Notes: generated by a model not told the origin, from the sequence alone. Counted from the stretch's first letter, positions 16,977 through 25,482 are shown. The stretch is DNA of 35,941 nt from Myroides phaeus (GCF_900099675.1 NZ_FNDQ01000025.1:1-35941), one strand, 5' to 3'. Numbers and translations are program-made.

Positions 16977-18146
16977 TTATTTTCTACTTAATCTAAAACC
17001 TAAATACATAAAGGGAACAGTACATCCCATTACGATTGTGGTTGTAAGTAAAGCATCTTGTGTAAATATCGATACGATAGCACTTGTTATAAAACATACA
17101 CCAAGTTGAATAGTGTTTTGCAATGCGGCAGCCTTTCCTGTATTGTTAGGAAAAGATTTTAAGGCCTCTGCTACTACTATTGGATAGTTAGCACCATTTG
17201 TTAAAGCCATTAAACAGAACGGTATTAAAAGCGTTGTTAGTGATGGTTCTGTAAACACAGATAACAAGTATAATGTAGTTGCACCAATGGAATACAAAGC
17301 AATTGTAAACGGCATAATTTTATAGCTCTCTACTTTATGAGAGATAAAGCGATAACCGTAACCACCGATTAGGAAAGAAATTGTTTGTGGAACAAAGCTC
17401 AGTCCGATTTGACTTTCTGTATATCCCATTTCTTTTAAGAAGAAAGTTGAACCTGTAAGCCAAGCGAAGAATGCACCAGAGCAAATAGCGTAAATAAGTA
17501 CATTACCTACATATTTTTTTGACTTTAAAAGCGAGAAGTAACTTTTGTTTTCAGTTGCCTCAATCTCTTTGTGTTCGTCTTTTTTCTCTTCTGTTATTGT
17601 AAATGTATAAGCTATTAATAAGATAGCAATCACAGCAAGGCTTATGAAGATAGATCTCCATCCGAATTGGTTAAGTAAATAAACACCTAAAAGAGGCGCA
17701 AGAGCAGGAGATAAAGCAACTAATGGCATAATAGAAGCAAATACTTTATTAGTTTCTTCTGCTGGGTATTTTTCAATCACTAATGTTTGCCAAGTAACTG
17801 CAGCGGCACAAACACCAATAGCTTGTATTAAACGCAAAGCTAAAAGTAAGGCAACACTATCTGTGAAATATATGATAAGAGAAGAAATAGTAAATATTCC
17901 CAAGCCTGTTAGGATTGTTTTTGGTTTGCCAAACTTTTCAGAGATTGGTCCCCATATTAATTGGGCGATTGCGTATCCTCCTAAGAATAAACTAAGGCTT
18001 AAGCTGATATTGCTTTTTGTAGTGCCTAAGTCTATACGCATTTTATCAAATGCAGGTAAGTACATATCTGTGGCTAAAAAGCCGATTATGCTTAGTCCTG
18101 CTAAGTAAACAAGGAATAGAAAGCTATTCGGTTTGTTGTTTGACAT
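16977..18146 (-). CDS. MFS drug exporter of the Bcr/CflA family
   Basis: This 389-residue major-facilitator protein has about 12 hydrophobic segments. The first helix holds the GFLATDMYLPAF motif typical of Bcr/CflA drug-proton antiporters, and the loop between helices 2 and 3 has GPISEKFGKPKTIL, the family form of MFS motif A. Helix 4 (LIQAIGVCAAAVTWQTLV) matches the conserved RLIQAxGxxA region. Known members export chloramphenicol, bicyclomycin or sulfonamides; the substrate here is not shown by sequence. It is a single gene, convergent with the lipoprotein. A near-consensus -7 box on the minus strand (TACTTTCG, 18171-18178) lies 24 bases upstream of the ATG. Confidence 0.92.
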   Translation of the reverse strand: MSNNKPNSFLFLVYLAGLSIIGFLATDMYLPAFDKMRIDLGTTKSNISLSLSLFLGGYAIAQLIWGPISEKFGKPKTILTGLGIFTISSLIIYFTDSVALLLALRLIQAIGVCAAAVTWQTLVIEKYPAEETNKVFASIMPLVALSPALAPLLGVYLLNQFGWRSIFISLAVIAILLIAYTFTITEEKKDEHKEIEATENKSYFSLLKSKKYVGNVLIYAICSGAFFAWLTGSTFFLKEMGYTESQIGLSFVPQTISFLIGGYGYRFISHKVESYKIMPFTIALYSIGATTLYLLSVFTEPSLTTLLIPFCLMALTNGANYPIVVAEALKSFPNNTGKAAALQNTIQLGVCFITSAIVSIFTQDALLTTTIVMGCTVPFMYLGFRLSRK

Positions 18147-18376
18147 TCTTTATTTTTAAAAACGAATTTGCGAAAGTAGTCTAAAAATATAGGGTGGTGA
18201 TTTTAGGTAATAGTTATTCTTTATGGTGCTAATGTTTTTGATTATATGTTAATTTTTGTTGTTTTTAAATAATTGTAATTTACTTGTTTGTGTTTTATTG
18301 TTGTGATAAACAGGTTTGTGTATTTAACTTTTTGTTTGCTAAAAAGACTGTGTTTTTAGTAGAAATAAGAACAAAA

Positions 18377-18402
18377 AAAAGATGCTTATTCAAGCATCTT
18401 TT
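18377..18402 (-). terminator. Terminator of the AbgT transporter gene
   Basis: A perfect 11-bp stem (AAAAGATGCTT with AAGCATCTTTT) and a 4-base loop are followed on the minus strand by a run of T (the A run at 18373-18380). Confidence 0.92.
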
Positions 18403-18409
18403 ATATTTT

Positions 18410-19933
18410 TTAGACTGTAACGTGTAATTGCGCTCCAGGACCTATAGGTAAACCGATTAAAATCCATATTATTAAGAGGATAGACCAACCGATAAAGAAT
18501 ATTATTGTATAAGGTAACATTGTAGATACAATTGTACCTATTCCTGCTTTTTTATCATAGCGCTGCATAAAGGCAACAATTAAGGCGAAGTAACTCATCA
18601 TTGGAGAAATGATGTTGGTAACGCTATCTCCAATTCTGTATGCAACCTGAACAAATTCAGGAGAGTAGCCTAATAACATAAACATAGGGATAAATACAGG
18701 GGCCATAATTGCCCATTTAGCAGAAGCACTACCCATAATTAAGTTAATTAAAGCTGATACGATTACAAATGATAACATTAGTGGAATAGGACCTAATCCT
18801 GATTTTTGTAATGTACCCGCACCTTCAATAGCGAAAATAATACCAAGATTAGTCCAGTTGAAATAAGCAACGAACTGAGCTGCAAAGAACACCAATACAA
18901 TATAAGAGCCTAAGGTTTCCATTGCTTTAGACATTCCCTTCATTACATCACTATCATTTTTTATTGTTTTAGCTCCAATACCATAAGCGATACCTGCAAC
19001 TGCAGAACCAATGAATAACAAAGCTACAATACCAGACATAAAAGGCGATTTAAGTATGGCTCCGCCTTCTCCTCTTAAATACCCTTGTTCAGGAATAAGT
19101 CCTCCTAAAACAAAAGCTGTGAAAGCTAATGCAGCTAAGCCTGCATATAATAATCCTTTTTTCTCTTCTTTCGTTAAAGGATCAATAGATATTGCTTTTT
19201 CTTCTCCCTCATATGTACCTAATCTTGGAATAACTATTCTCTCTGTTACCCAAGTACCTAAACCTGCAATTATAAATGTAGAAACAAACATAAAATAGTA
19301 GTTTGCAGCAGGATTAACAACATAGTCAGGAATCATAATACGAGCTGCTTCTTCTGATAAACCAGCTAACAATGGGTCAATTGTTCCTAATAATAAGTTG
19401 GCACTATATCCACCAGAAACCCCTGCAAAAGCTGCTGCAAGTCCGGCTATTGGATGACGTCCTGCGGCTAAGAATATAACTGCGGCTAAAGGGACTAATA
19501 AAACATAACCTACTTCACTTGCTGTATTTGATAAAATACCAGCAAAAACAATAACAAAGGTTAATAGTTTTTTAGGAGATGATAAGACAATTTTTTTAAG
19601 TACAGTTCCAATTAGACCAGAACCTTCTGCGATACCTATTCCAAGTAAAGATACAAGTACAGTTCCCAAAGGAGCAAAGTTTGTAAAGTTAGTTACCATT
19701 TTGGTAAGTATCATTTGCAACCCTTCAGCACTTACAAGATTAAAAGATTTAATCTCTTCTTGTGTACCAGGGTGAATAACGGATAAATCAAAAAAACTTG
19801 CTATCCAAGAAGCTATAATAACTAATAATGCAAAACTTGCAAATAGGGTAGCTGGATGTGGTAACATATTACCAATTCGTTCAACCGAAGATAGGAACTT
19901 ATCTACTAAGCTCTTTTTTGTTTTTGTACTCAT
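18410..19933 (-). CDS. AbgT-family transporter (p-aminobenzoyl-glutamate / drug exporter type)
   Basis: This 507-residue polytopic membrane protein belongs to the AbgT family, whose members include E. coli AbgT (p-aminobenzoyl-glutamate uptake) and MtrF/YdaH (which export antimetabolites such as sulfonamides). Family features are visible: the N-terminal [18 protein letters not shown] region, the re-entrant segment [19 protein letters not shown], the central [18 protein letters not shown] motif, and the [20 protein letters not shown] motif near the C-terminus. The length is typical for the family. No folate gene adjoins it, and it has its own terminator. Transport direction and substrate are not determinable here. 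Confidence 0.95.
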   Translation of the reverse strand: MSTKTKKSLVDKFLSSVERIGNMLPHPATLFASFALLVIIASWIASFFDLSVIHPGTQEEIKSFNLVSAEGLQMILTKMVTNFTNFAPLGTVLVSLLGIGIAEGSGLIGTVLKKIVLSSPKKLLTFVIVFAGILSNTASEVGYVLLVPLAAVIFLAAGRHPIAGLAAAFAGVSGGYSANLLLGTIDPLLAGLSEEAARIMIPDYVVNPAANYYFMFVSTFIIAGLGTWVTERIVIPRLGTYEGEEKAISIDPLTKEEKKGLLYAGLAALAFTAFVLGGLIPEQGYLRGEGGAILKSPFMSGIVALLFIGSAVAGIAYGIGAKTIKNDSDVMKGMSKAMETLGSYIVLVFFAAQFVAYFNWTNLGIIFAIEGAGTLQKSGLGPIPLMLSFVIVSALINLIMGSASAKWAIMAPVFIPMFMLLGYSPEFVQVAYRIGDSVTNIISPMMSYFALIVAFMQRYDKKAGIGTIVSTMLPYTIIFFIGWSILLIIWILIGLPIGPGAQLHVTV

Positions 19934-20089
19934 TGCTATTTCTAAAAGTGAAATCGCAAGATAGTATTTTTTTGTTGTGTTAAAAATAGTGGTTTAAAAC
20001 TTAATTTTTTTAGGAAAGAAAGGTGTTATTCTTTTTGTTTTCAGATTGTTGCGTGTGTTTTTGAGTGTTAATTTGCTAAAGGTGGTAAA

Positions 20090-20119
20090 AAATAAAAGTG
20101 CTCGAAAGCACTTTTATTT
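20090..20119 (-). terminator. Terminator overlapping the CAT-like stop codon
   Basis: A perfect 13-bp stem (20090-20102 with 20107-20119) and the loop CGAA are followed on the minus strand by T residues (20083-20092 region). One arm contains the stop codon (20114-20116) of the acetyltransferase gene. Confidence 0.88.
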
Positions 20120-20776
20120 CATCCATTCTGCTACGTTGGTAGCTATATTTTGTATGTCATTTAATAACATTGAAGTGTGATATCCATCTGCAATTGCGTG
20201 ATTTACAAATATTGACAAGGGGATTTTAACCCTGTCTTTTTCTGTGTAAAACTTTCCAAATCGGATAATAGGTTGTAGAAAGTCAAAATCAACTGTTGTA
20301 TCTTGACTAATGCTTTCAAAACTGATCCATGGTACACAAGAAATAGGGACAAAGTTAGGCGGAGTGTTTGGTCTTGCCTTAATTTGTTTTACATCTTTGT
20401 AAGTATTTATGTCTTTTGTAATTACTTGGTGGAAAATTGCAAAATCATTATGGTATTCACTCCATAAATCAGAGAAGGTTTTATCGTCTTCATGAAATAT
20501 GGTAAATGCAGGTTGTAAGAAGTTCCATTGCCCTAATTGTCCGTTGTGAATTGCGGTTCGGAAAGCGTCACTATTGTTTAATGCTTTCATGATCACATAC
20601 ATAAAAGTAGGGTAAAACTTATAACCTTTAATTTTATAACAAGCGTGAAGTTCTGTAATATCGACTTTAATACTAACCGTATATTTTGTTTTTAACTTAT
20701 TGCGATAGTAATCGTAGTAAGGTTTACGGCTCCAGGTATCCAGATCGATAGGAGTGAACTTAGCTTGTTGCATCAT
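20114..20776 (-). CDS. Chloramphenicol acetyltransferase-like protein (type A fold)
   Basis: This 220-residue protein has the length and motifs of the classical trimeric chloramphenicol acetyltransferases, which move an acetyl group from acetyl-CoA to the antibiotic. The catalytic motif HxxxDG is present as H193-A-I-A-D197-G198. Other family features are the N-terminal W-R-K-x-Y-x-Y segment (residues 15-24), the FYPTFMYVIMKALN helix and the VPWISFESI strand. Similarity to the family is clear, but activity on chloramphenicol is only inferred; chromosomal homologues can be weak or have other substrates. It starts 3 bases after the SseB-like gene, so the two are translated from one message. Base composition is like its neighbours and no mobile element flanks it, which suggests a resident gene. 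Confidence 0.88.
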   Translation of the reverse strand: MMQQAKFTPIDLDTWSRKPYYDYYRNKLKTKYTVSIKVDITELHACYKIKGYKFYPTFMYVIMKALNNSDAFRTAIHNGQLGQWNFLQPAFTIFHEDDKTFSDLWSEYHNDFAIFHQVITKDINTYKDVKQIKARPNTPPNFVPISCVPWISFESISQDTTVDFDFLQPIIRFGKFYTEKDRVKIPLSIFVNHAIADGYHTSMLLNDIQNIATNVAEWMK

Positions 20777-20779
20777 AGT

Positions 20780-21562
20780 TTATTGTTTTTTATAGAACGG
20801 CTCAGCATACTTGTAGAAGTAATCACTAAAATTGCCATTCTGTTCTAATTTAATAATGTCTATAAACTCTTCTTTCTTCAAGTGAGGTACACATGTATTT
20901 GAAATCATATCAGCTATTTCTTTAAACTGTCTCTTTTCAGCGATAGTTTCAATAGCAAAGATGTAATGAGGTTTCTTGTCTATCATAGGATTGAATGTCC
21001 ACCCAATATATGCATTATCAATCACCTCGTGTGTTGAGAAGAGTTGTGTAAGTTCTTCTAAAAGTTTAGTAGGTTCAACTTCTGGTTTACCTATTTTTAC
21101 TTGCATTTGAGCTTTCAAAACAGGGTTTGACAAAGTGTTGAAAATACTACCATTAAGCATTTGAGAAATTTCTTCAGGAACTAAGTTTTTATATATCTTA
21201 GAAAAAGGATTTACTATAATAGTAGAACCAAACGTCATCTCTAAGAAAGAGCGACCTCTTACTTTCATATACGAGATATCGTCTGTTACTTCACCATTTT
21301 CAGAAATACTATCAAGACTTGTAAATACAGGGATGCGTTGGTCATCCAGAACTAAAATAGGTGCATCAGCTGCAAGGCTTTCATTAGAATTAGAGTTATT
21401 AGGTGTTTTTTCAACTAATACATAGATATAATCTTTTAGAAAACGATCATAAAAAATAGCGCGGTATTCAGGTTTGCTTCCGGCTTGTTCTATTAACTGA
21501 GCTAATGTAAGATTAGCGTTGATTTTAGTTGTACTTTTTTTATTTCTATTGTAAAAAGACAT
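20780..21562 (-). CDS. SseB-family protein (enhanced serine sensitivity domain)
   Basis: This soluble 260-residue protein has the two parts of the SseB family. The N-terminal domain (about 18-145) contains the IPVFTSLDSI strand and the NPFSKIYKNLVPEEISQMLNG stretch, cut here as NPFSKIYKNL and PEEISQMLNG. The C-terminal domain (about 150-255) contains VKIGKPEVEPTKLLEELTQLF, here as IGKPEVEPTKLLEEL, and a late HYIFAIE strand. The biochemical role of SseB proteins is poorly understood; in E. coli overexpression alters serine sensitivity, and related domains occur with secretion and polymorphic-toxin loci. No toxin or secretion gene is nearby. An exact TATCTTTG -7 box lies 20 bases upstream and probably drives both this gene and the acetyltransferase. 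Confidence 0.82.
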   Translation of the reverse strand: MSFYNRNKKSTTKINANLTLAQLIEQAGSKPEYRAIFYDRFLKDYIYVLVEKTPNNSNSNESLAADAPILVLDDQRIPVFTSLDSISENGEVTDDISYMKVRGRSFLEMTFGSTIIVNPFSKIYKNLVPEEISQMLNGSIFNTLSNPVLKAQMQVKIGKPEVEPTKLLEELTQLFSTHEVIDNAYIGWTFNPMIDKKPHYIFAIETIAEKRQFKEIADMISNTCVPHLKKEEFIDIIKLEQNGNFSDYFYKYAEPFYKKQ

Positions 21563-21581
21563 TGTATATTCAATTTTAAAT

Positions 21582-21589
21582 CAAAGATA
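21582..21589 (-). promoter_or_regulatory. -7 box for the SseB-like/CAT-like pair (TATCTTTG)
   Basis: CAAAGATA on the plus strand reads TATCTTTG on the minus strand, an exact TAnnTTTG match 19 bases before the ATG. A TTG (CAA at 21625) exists, but the gap of 35 is too long to be a normal -33 element. Confidence 0.55.
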
Positions 21590-21656
21590 AGTGATTTAAT
21601 TAGAAGAGCCCTGTAAATACGTGACAAATTGAAGTGTAAATAGCTGTTTTGTCTGC

Positions 21657-21695
21657 AAAAAAAAAGCCTTATAAAGTTAGTTACTTTATAAGGCT
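21657..21695 (-). terminator. Terminator of the M42 peptidase gene
   Basis: A perfect 13-bp stem (AGCCTTATAAAGT with ACTTTATAAGGCT) and a 5-base loop are followed on the minus strand by at least eight T (21657-21664). Confidence 0.93.
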
Positions 21696-21720
21696 AATTT
21701 GAATTGTTATCTTTTAAATC

Positions 21721-22812
21721 TTATTTGAAATAAGAAAAGGTTTCGTTATTCTGGATTTTAAGAAGCGTTTCATAAATTAAACGGATAGTATTTTCAACGT
21801 CTGTTCTATGAACCATTTCTACTGTAGTGTGCATATAACGAAGAGGTAATGAAATTAAAGCAGAAGCTACACCACCATTGCTGTATGCAAAAGCGTCTGT
21901 ATCTGTACCAGTTACGCGGGACATAGCGTTGCGTTGAAAAGGAATTTTGTTGTTCTCTGCTGTTTCTTCAATTAATTCTCTTAGATTGTTTTGAATAGCA
22001 GGAGCATACCCTACAACAGGACCTCTACCAATCTTATTATCACCTTCAATATTTTTGTCAACCATAGGGGTATTTGAATCATGGCAAACATCAGTTACAA
22101 TAGCAACATTAGGTTTAATTGTTTGCGTTATCATTTCAGCTCCTCTCAAACCAACTTCTTCTTGTACTGCGTTTACGATGTATAGACCAAAAGGTAGTTC
22201 TTTTTTATTTTCTTTTAATAAACGAGCAACTTCAGCAATCATAAAACCTCCCATTCTATTGTCAATTGCGCGACAAACAAATCTGTTGTTATTTAAAATT
22301 GTGAAAGTATCAGGATAAGTGATTACACAACCAACGTGAATTCCTAAAGCTTCAACTTCTGCTTTAGAATCACAACCAACATCGATGAAGTTTGTTTCGA
22401 TTTTAGGAGACTCTTCTTTTCCAGCTCTATTTCTTATGTGGATAGCAGGCCAACCAAAAACACCTTCTACAGTTCCTTTTTTAGTGTGGATTAGTACTCT
22501 TTTAGAAGGAGCGATCATGTGGTCACTACCTCCGTTTCTTACAACGTGAATAAACCCTTCATCAGTAATGTATTTTACATACCAAGAAATTTCGTCTGCG
22601 TGTCCTTCAATAACAACTTTATAAGGAGCGTTTGGATTGATAACTCCAACTGCAGTACCATATGTATCAGTAAAAAAAGTGTCAACATAAGGTTTTAGAT
22701 AGTCCATCCATATCTTTTGTCCTTGTGACTCATGACCTGTGGGAGATGGATTATTAAGATATTCTTTTAAAAAATTTAAAGAATCTTCATTCAAAATTGT
22801 TTCAGTATTCAT
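21721..22812 (-). CDS. M42-family metal-dependent aminopeptidase
   Basis: The product (363 residues) belongs to peptidase family M42, dinuclear-metal aminopeptidases (glutamyl aminopeptidase / TET type) that trim peptides in the cytoplasm. Metal and catalytic residues sit in recognisable motifs: EGHADEISW (metal His and a nearby Asp), CRAIDNRMGG (bridging Asp), AVQEEVGLRGA (catalytic and metal Glu pair), VTDVCHDSNTP (metal Asp) and MHTTVEMVHRTDV (C-terminal metal His). I place the start at the ATG 22810-22812 (MNTETILNEDSL); the open frame continues upstream to 22941, but that would overlap the divergent DUF4294 gene and precedes the conserved region. The M42/DUF4294 divergent pair is common in flavobacteria. 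Confidence 0.93.
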   Translation of the reverse strand: MNTETILNEDSLNFLKEYLNNPSPTGHESQGQKIWMDYLKPYVDTFFTDTYGTAVGVINPNAPYKVVIEGHADEISWYVKYITDEGFIHVVRNGGSDHMIAPSKRVLIHTKKGTVEGVFGWPAIHIRNRAGKEESPKIETNFIDVGCDSKAEVEALGIHVGCVITYPDTFTILNNNRFVCRAIDNRMGGFMIAEVARLLKENKKELPFGLYIVNAVQEEVGLRGAEMITQTIKPNVAIVTDVCHDSNTPMVDKNIEGDNKIGRGPVVGYAPAIQNNLRELIEETAENNKIPFQRNAMSRVTGTDTDAFAYSNGGVASALISLPLRYMHTTVEMVHRTDVENTIRLIYETLLKIQNNETFSYFK

Positions 22813-22826
22813 GATTTTATTTTTTG

Positions 22827-22857
22827 CTAATTTACCCAATCTGTTATTATAACTCAA
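22827..22857 (-). promoter_or_regulatory. Candidate promoter of the M42 gene
   Basis: On the minus strand TTG (22855-22857) is followed after 20 bases by TAAATTAG (22827-22834), one mismatch from TAnnTTTG, 14 bases before the ATG. Spacing is as expected for Bacteroidota. Confidence 0.45.
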
Positions 22858-22867
22858 CAAAAAGCGA

Positions 22868-22875
22868 TATTTTTG
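22868..22875 (+). promoter_or_regulatory. -7 box for the DUF4294 gene (TATTTTTG)
   Basis: An exact TAnnTTTG match lies 16 bases before the ATG at 22892, implying a 5' leader of only about ten bases. No good -33 TTG is present. Confidence 0.5.
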
Positions 22876-22891
22876 ATTAACAATTTGGGTT

Positions 22892-23587
22892 ATGAGAAAG
22901 TTAATAGTTATCGTGCTATTTTTAATGCCATTCTTGAGCATGGCGCAAGAACAAGAGCTTAGGCAAGTGCCAGATATTCCTCACGAGATAATAGTGAATG
23001 GAGATACAATTCAGGAATATTCGATACCAGAGATATTCATTGGTGTGGATGCTCGTGAAGAAAAGTATCGACGAGATATGATTATACTGCGCAATCGCCT
23101 TAGACGCGTATATCCTTATGCAGAAGCTACAGCTGCAAATTTGGTTATACTGAATAAGAATTTAGAGCTGATGGAGACGAATAGAGAAAAACGCCAATAT
23201 ATAAAGCGTTCACAAAAGTATTTAGAAAGTCAGTTTAAAGAGAGGTTAAAGAAATTATCTCGTAATGACGGAAAGATATTGTTGAAGTTGATAGATCGTC
23301 AGACAGGGAATACGGCATTTTCATTGATAAAAGAATTTAAAAGTGGATGGACTGCTTTCTGGTCTAATACTACAGCAAGAACATTTAGTTTGAATTTGAA
23401 ATCAGAATATCATCCTGAAAGTGATATAAATGATTTTTATATAGAAACACAGTTGCAGTATTTGTTTTTTAGAAATGAATTAGAATATTCAACAGGTTCT
23501 CCTGGAATTAATTTTAATGAATTAAGAAAGAAGTGGGTGTTAGAACAGAAAGAAGAAGAGTTTTTTCCTTTGGAGTTAAGAGAATAG
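22892..23587 (+). CDS. DUF4294-family exported protein
   Basis: This 231-residue protein has an N-terminal signal peptide (MRKLIVIVLFLMPFLSMAQ, probable cleavage after the Ala or Gln near 18-19). The rest is largely helical and basic, with the family segments LRNRLRRVYPYAEATAANL, FKERLKKLSRNDGKILLKLI and RQTGNTAFSLIKEFKSGW (about 65-155). I recognise these as the DUF4294 family, widespread in Bacteroidota and of unknown function. It is probably periplasmic. The strand after the domain is acidic (EQKEEEFFPLELRE). It is divergent from the M42 peptidase, an arrangement often conserved in flavobacteria, and lies 47 bases before dnaX, which has its own -7 box. Confidence 0.88.
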   Translation: MRKLIVIVLFLMPFLSMAQEQELRQVPDIPHEIIVNGDTIQEYSIPEIFIGVDAREEKYRRDMIILRNRLRRVYPYAEATAANLVILNKNLELMETNREKRQYIKRSQKYLESQFKERLKKLSRNDGKILLKLIDRQTGNTAFSLIKEFKSGWTAFWSNTTARTFSLNLKSEYHPESDINDFYIETQLQYLFFRNELEYSTGSPGINFNELRKKWVLEQKEEEFFPLELRE

Positions 23588-23610
23588 TTTTCACATTCTA
23601 AAAAATAAAC

Positions 23611-23618
23611 TACCTTTG
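23611..23618 (+). promoter_or_regulatory. -7 box for dnaX (TACCTTTG)
   Basis: An exact TAnnTTTG match lies 16 bases before the dnaX ATG, in the gap after the DUF4294 gene. No clear -33 TTG is present. Confidence 0.55.
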
Positions 23619-23634
23619 CGTTAATATTATATCT

Positions 23635-24720
23635 ATGGAACAATTCATCGTATCTGCCCGTAAATACAGACCTCAAACCTTTAACGACGTTGTAGGACAA
23701 CAAGCTATCACGAGTACATTAGTGAATGCAATTGAAAGCAATCACTTAGCTCAAGCTTTGTTATTCACTGGTCCGAGAGGAGTGGGGAAGACGACATGTG
23801 CGCGTATTTTGGCGAGAAAGATTAACCAAGAAGGGTATGATAATCCAAATGAAGACTTTGCTTTTAATGTATTTGAGTTAGATGCTGCTTCAAATAACTC
23901 TGTGGATGATATTCGTAATTTGATAGATCAAGTTCGTATACCACCACAAACAGGAAAGTATAAGGTATATATCATCGATGAGGTACATATGCTATCATCA
24001 GCAGCTTTTAATGCGTTTTTAAAGACATTAGAAGAGCCGCCACGTCATGCTATATTTATCTTAGCAACTACAGAAAAACACAAGATTATTCCGACGATAT
24101 TATCGCGATGTCAAATATTTGATTTCAAGAGAATTACTATTGCTGATGCTGCTAATCATTTGGCACTTGTAGCGAGAAGTCAAGGAATTACTTATGAAGA
24201 TGATGCACTTCGTATCATTGCACAGAAGGCTGACGGGGCTATGCGTGATGCACTATCTATTTTTGACAGAGTAGTGTCTTATTGCGGTAGAAACTTAACT
24301 CGTCAAGCAGTAGCTGAGAATTTGAATGTATTAGACTTTGAATATTACATTAGAATTACAGATTATATTTTGCAAAATAATATTCCTGCGTTATTATTAG
24401 CGTTTGACGATATTTTGGCAAAAGGTTTTGACGGACATCATTTTGTGTCTGGATTAGCATCTCATTTCAGAGATTTAATGGTATGTAAAACACCAGAAAC
24501 GATTAATTTGTTAGAGATTGGTGATCACGGAAAGCAATTGTTTTATAACCAGTCGCAACAGACATCAATGCCTTTATTGTTAAATGCTATTGAAATAGCA
24601 AATGACTGTGATTTGAAATATAAATCAAGTCAAAATCAGCGATTATTGGTAGAATTGTGTTTAATGCAGTTAGCGTCTTTAACTTTTGAAGGCGAAAAAA
24701 AAAAGATAAACAATATATAA
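23635..24720 (+). CDS. dnaX: DNA polymerase III gamma subunit (zero-frame product of dnaX)
   Basis: The 361-residue zero-frame product is the AAA+ clamp-loader part of DnaX, which with delta and delta' loads the sliding clamp. Visible motifs are Walker A GPRGVGKTT (about 45-53), the DAASNNSVDDIRNLI region, the Walker B IIDEVHMLS with FLKTLEEPP, sensor 1 LATTEKHKI and the SRCQIFDF arginine-finger segment, followed by the lid and domain III. The four zinc-binding cysteines found between Walker A and DAAS in E. coli DnaX are absent. The frame ends at TAA 24718-24720, thirteen bases after an A AAA AAG heptamer; a -1 shift there opens a 248-residue extension carrying the tau region. Without the shift this would be a short gamma-like form. 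Confidence 0.95.
   Translation: MEQFIVSARKYRPQTFNDVVGQQAITSTLVNAIESNHLAQALLFTGPRGVGKTTCARILARKINQEGYDNPNEDFAFNVFELDAASNNSVDDIRNLIDQVRIPPQTGKYKVYIIDEVHMLSSAAFNAFLKTLEEPPRHAIFILATTEKHKIIPTILSRCQIFDFKRITIADAANHLALVARSQGITYEDDALRIIAQKADGAMRDALSIFDRVVSYCGRNLTRQAVAENLNVLDFEYYIRITDYILQNNIPALLLAFDDILAKGFDGHHFVSGLASHFRDLMVCKTPETINLLEIGDHGKQLFYNQSQQTSMPLLLNAIEIANDCDLKYKSSQNQRLLVELCLMQLASLTFEGEKKKINNI
24694..24705 (+). promoter_or_regulatory. dnaX: Probable dnaX recoding (-1 frameshift) site
   Basis: The sequence is G, ten A and G. In the dnaX frame it reads GAA AAA AAA AAG, so the last seven bases (24699-24705) form A AAA AAG in exactly the phase of the E. coli dnaX slippery heptamer. A GAAGG stretch (24688-24692) could serve as an upstream Shine-Dalgarno-like stimulator. 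A hairpin with two four- to five-pair helices lies at 24739-24761, which is rather far downstream. Polymerase slippage on the A run, as in Thermus dnaX, would give the same result. A one-base homopolymer error is the simple alternative. Confidence 0.7.
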
Positions 24721-25451
24721 TACCTGCAGATTTATTGAAGCAATTGCTTGGCAATGTTGCTCCGATAGAGAATACTACTGTTGCTAATCAGCCTGTTTTA
24801 GGAGGAGGAGGACAGATAAATGCAATATATAACCAAACCTCAGATTTAGTAAGTCACAATACAAATCCTGTTGCTCAAGTGCAACAGCATACGGCACAGC
24901 AGCCAATTCAGGGAAATGTAGAGCAAGAACAGCCATCATTACACCCTAATCATAATCAACAAAGTGCACGTGCTAATGGTGGGACACGAAAAGTGTCTGC
25001 TTTGTCCTTGTCAAGTATTCGTGCAAGGAAAGAGATGGCTTTTTCTTTAGAAAAGCAAGTAGTTAATCCAGAAGACTTACCTAAAGATCATTTTCATTAT
25101 GATCGTATGATGATGGAATGGAATAGCTTTTCAGAGCGTTTGGCTCGTTCCGGTTTAATGTTGATGTCTTCATTAATGGGAATGACTAAACCACGTTTGA
25201 ATGGTTATATTATAGAATTGGAATTACCAAACCACGGTTCTAAAATAAGTTTTGACGAGAATAAATACGAGTTAGTAAATTATTTAAGAAAAAGACTAAA
25301 CAACTACGGAATCGAGATTAATATTACAGTTAACGAAGAGATTAAATTAGCTAAGAAAGTATTTCATTCAAAAGATAAGTATCAACATCTGAGTGAGATT
25401 AATCCAGAAATAGAATTATTAAGAGAAATATTTGATTTAGAGTTGAAATAA
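24705..25451 (+). CDS. dnaX: Tau-specific C-terminal part of DnaX (-1 frame extension)
   Basis: Read in the -1 frame from the G at 24705, this gives DKQYIIPADLLKQLLGNV and continues to the stop at 25449-25451: 248 residues, for a full tau of 605. After a short start comes a Gln/Asn-rich, low-complexity linker (about 24,760-25,000; HTAQQPIQGNVEQEQP), then a basic serine-rich piece (RKVSALSLSSIRARKEM) and a folded C-terminal domain (PKDHFHYDRMMMEWNSFSERL to LLREIFDLELK). This matches the layout of DnaX tau, where the C-terminal domain binds the polymerase alpha subunit and the helicase. It has no ATG or plausible start of its own near its 5' end, which supports production by frameshifting and not as a separate gene. 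The domain assignment comes from position and layout. Confidence 0.8.
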   Translation, partial: DKQYIIPADLLKQLLGNVAPIENTTVANQPVLGGGGQINAIYNQTSDLVSHNTNPVAQVQQHTAQQPIQGNVEQEQPSLHPNHNQQSARANGGTRKVSALSLSSIRARKEMAFSLEKQVVNPEDLPKDHFHYDRMMMEWNSFSERLARSGLMLMSSLMGMTKPRLNGYIIELELPNHGSKISFDENKYELVNYLRKRLNNYGIEINITVNEEIKLAKKVFHSKDKYQHLSEINPEIELLREIFDLELK

Positions 25452-25482
25452 ACTCATTTAGATATTACAAATACATTATAAG

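Noticed and set aside
22813..22941. N-terminal extension of the M42 peptidase
   Set aside because: It would overlap the divergent DUF4294 start and promoter, and adds 43 residues with no family match; the ATG at 22812 begins the conserved part.
24735..24737. TTG at 24735 as an independent start of a separate gene after dnaX
   Set aside because: The same frame continues upstream to the A10 run with tau-like residues, and TTG has no ribosome-binding site; a -1 shift explains it better.
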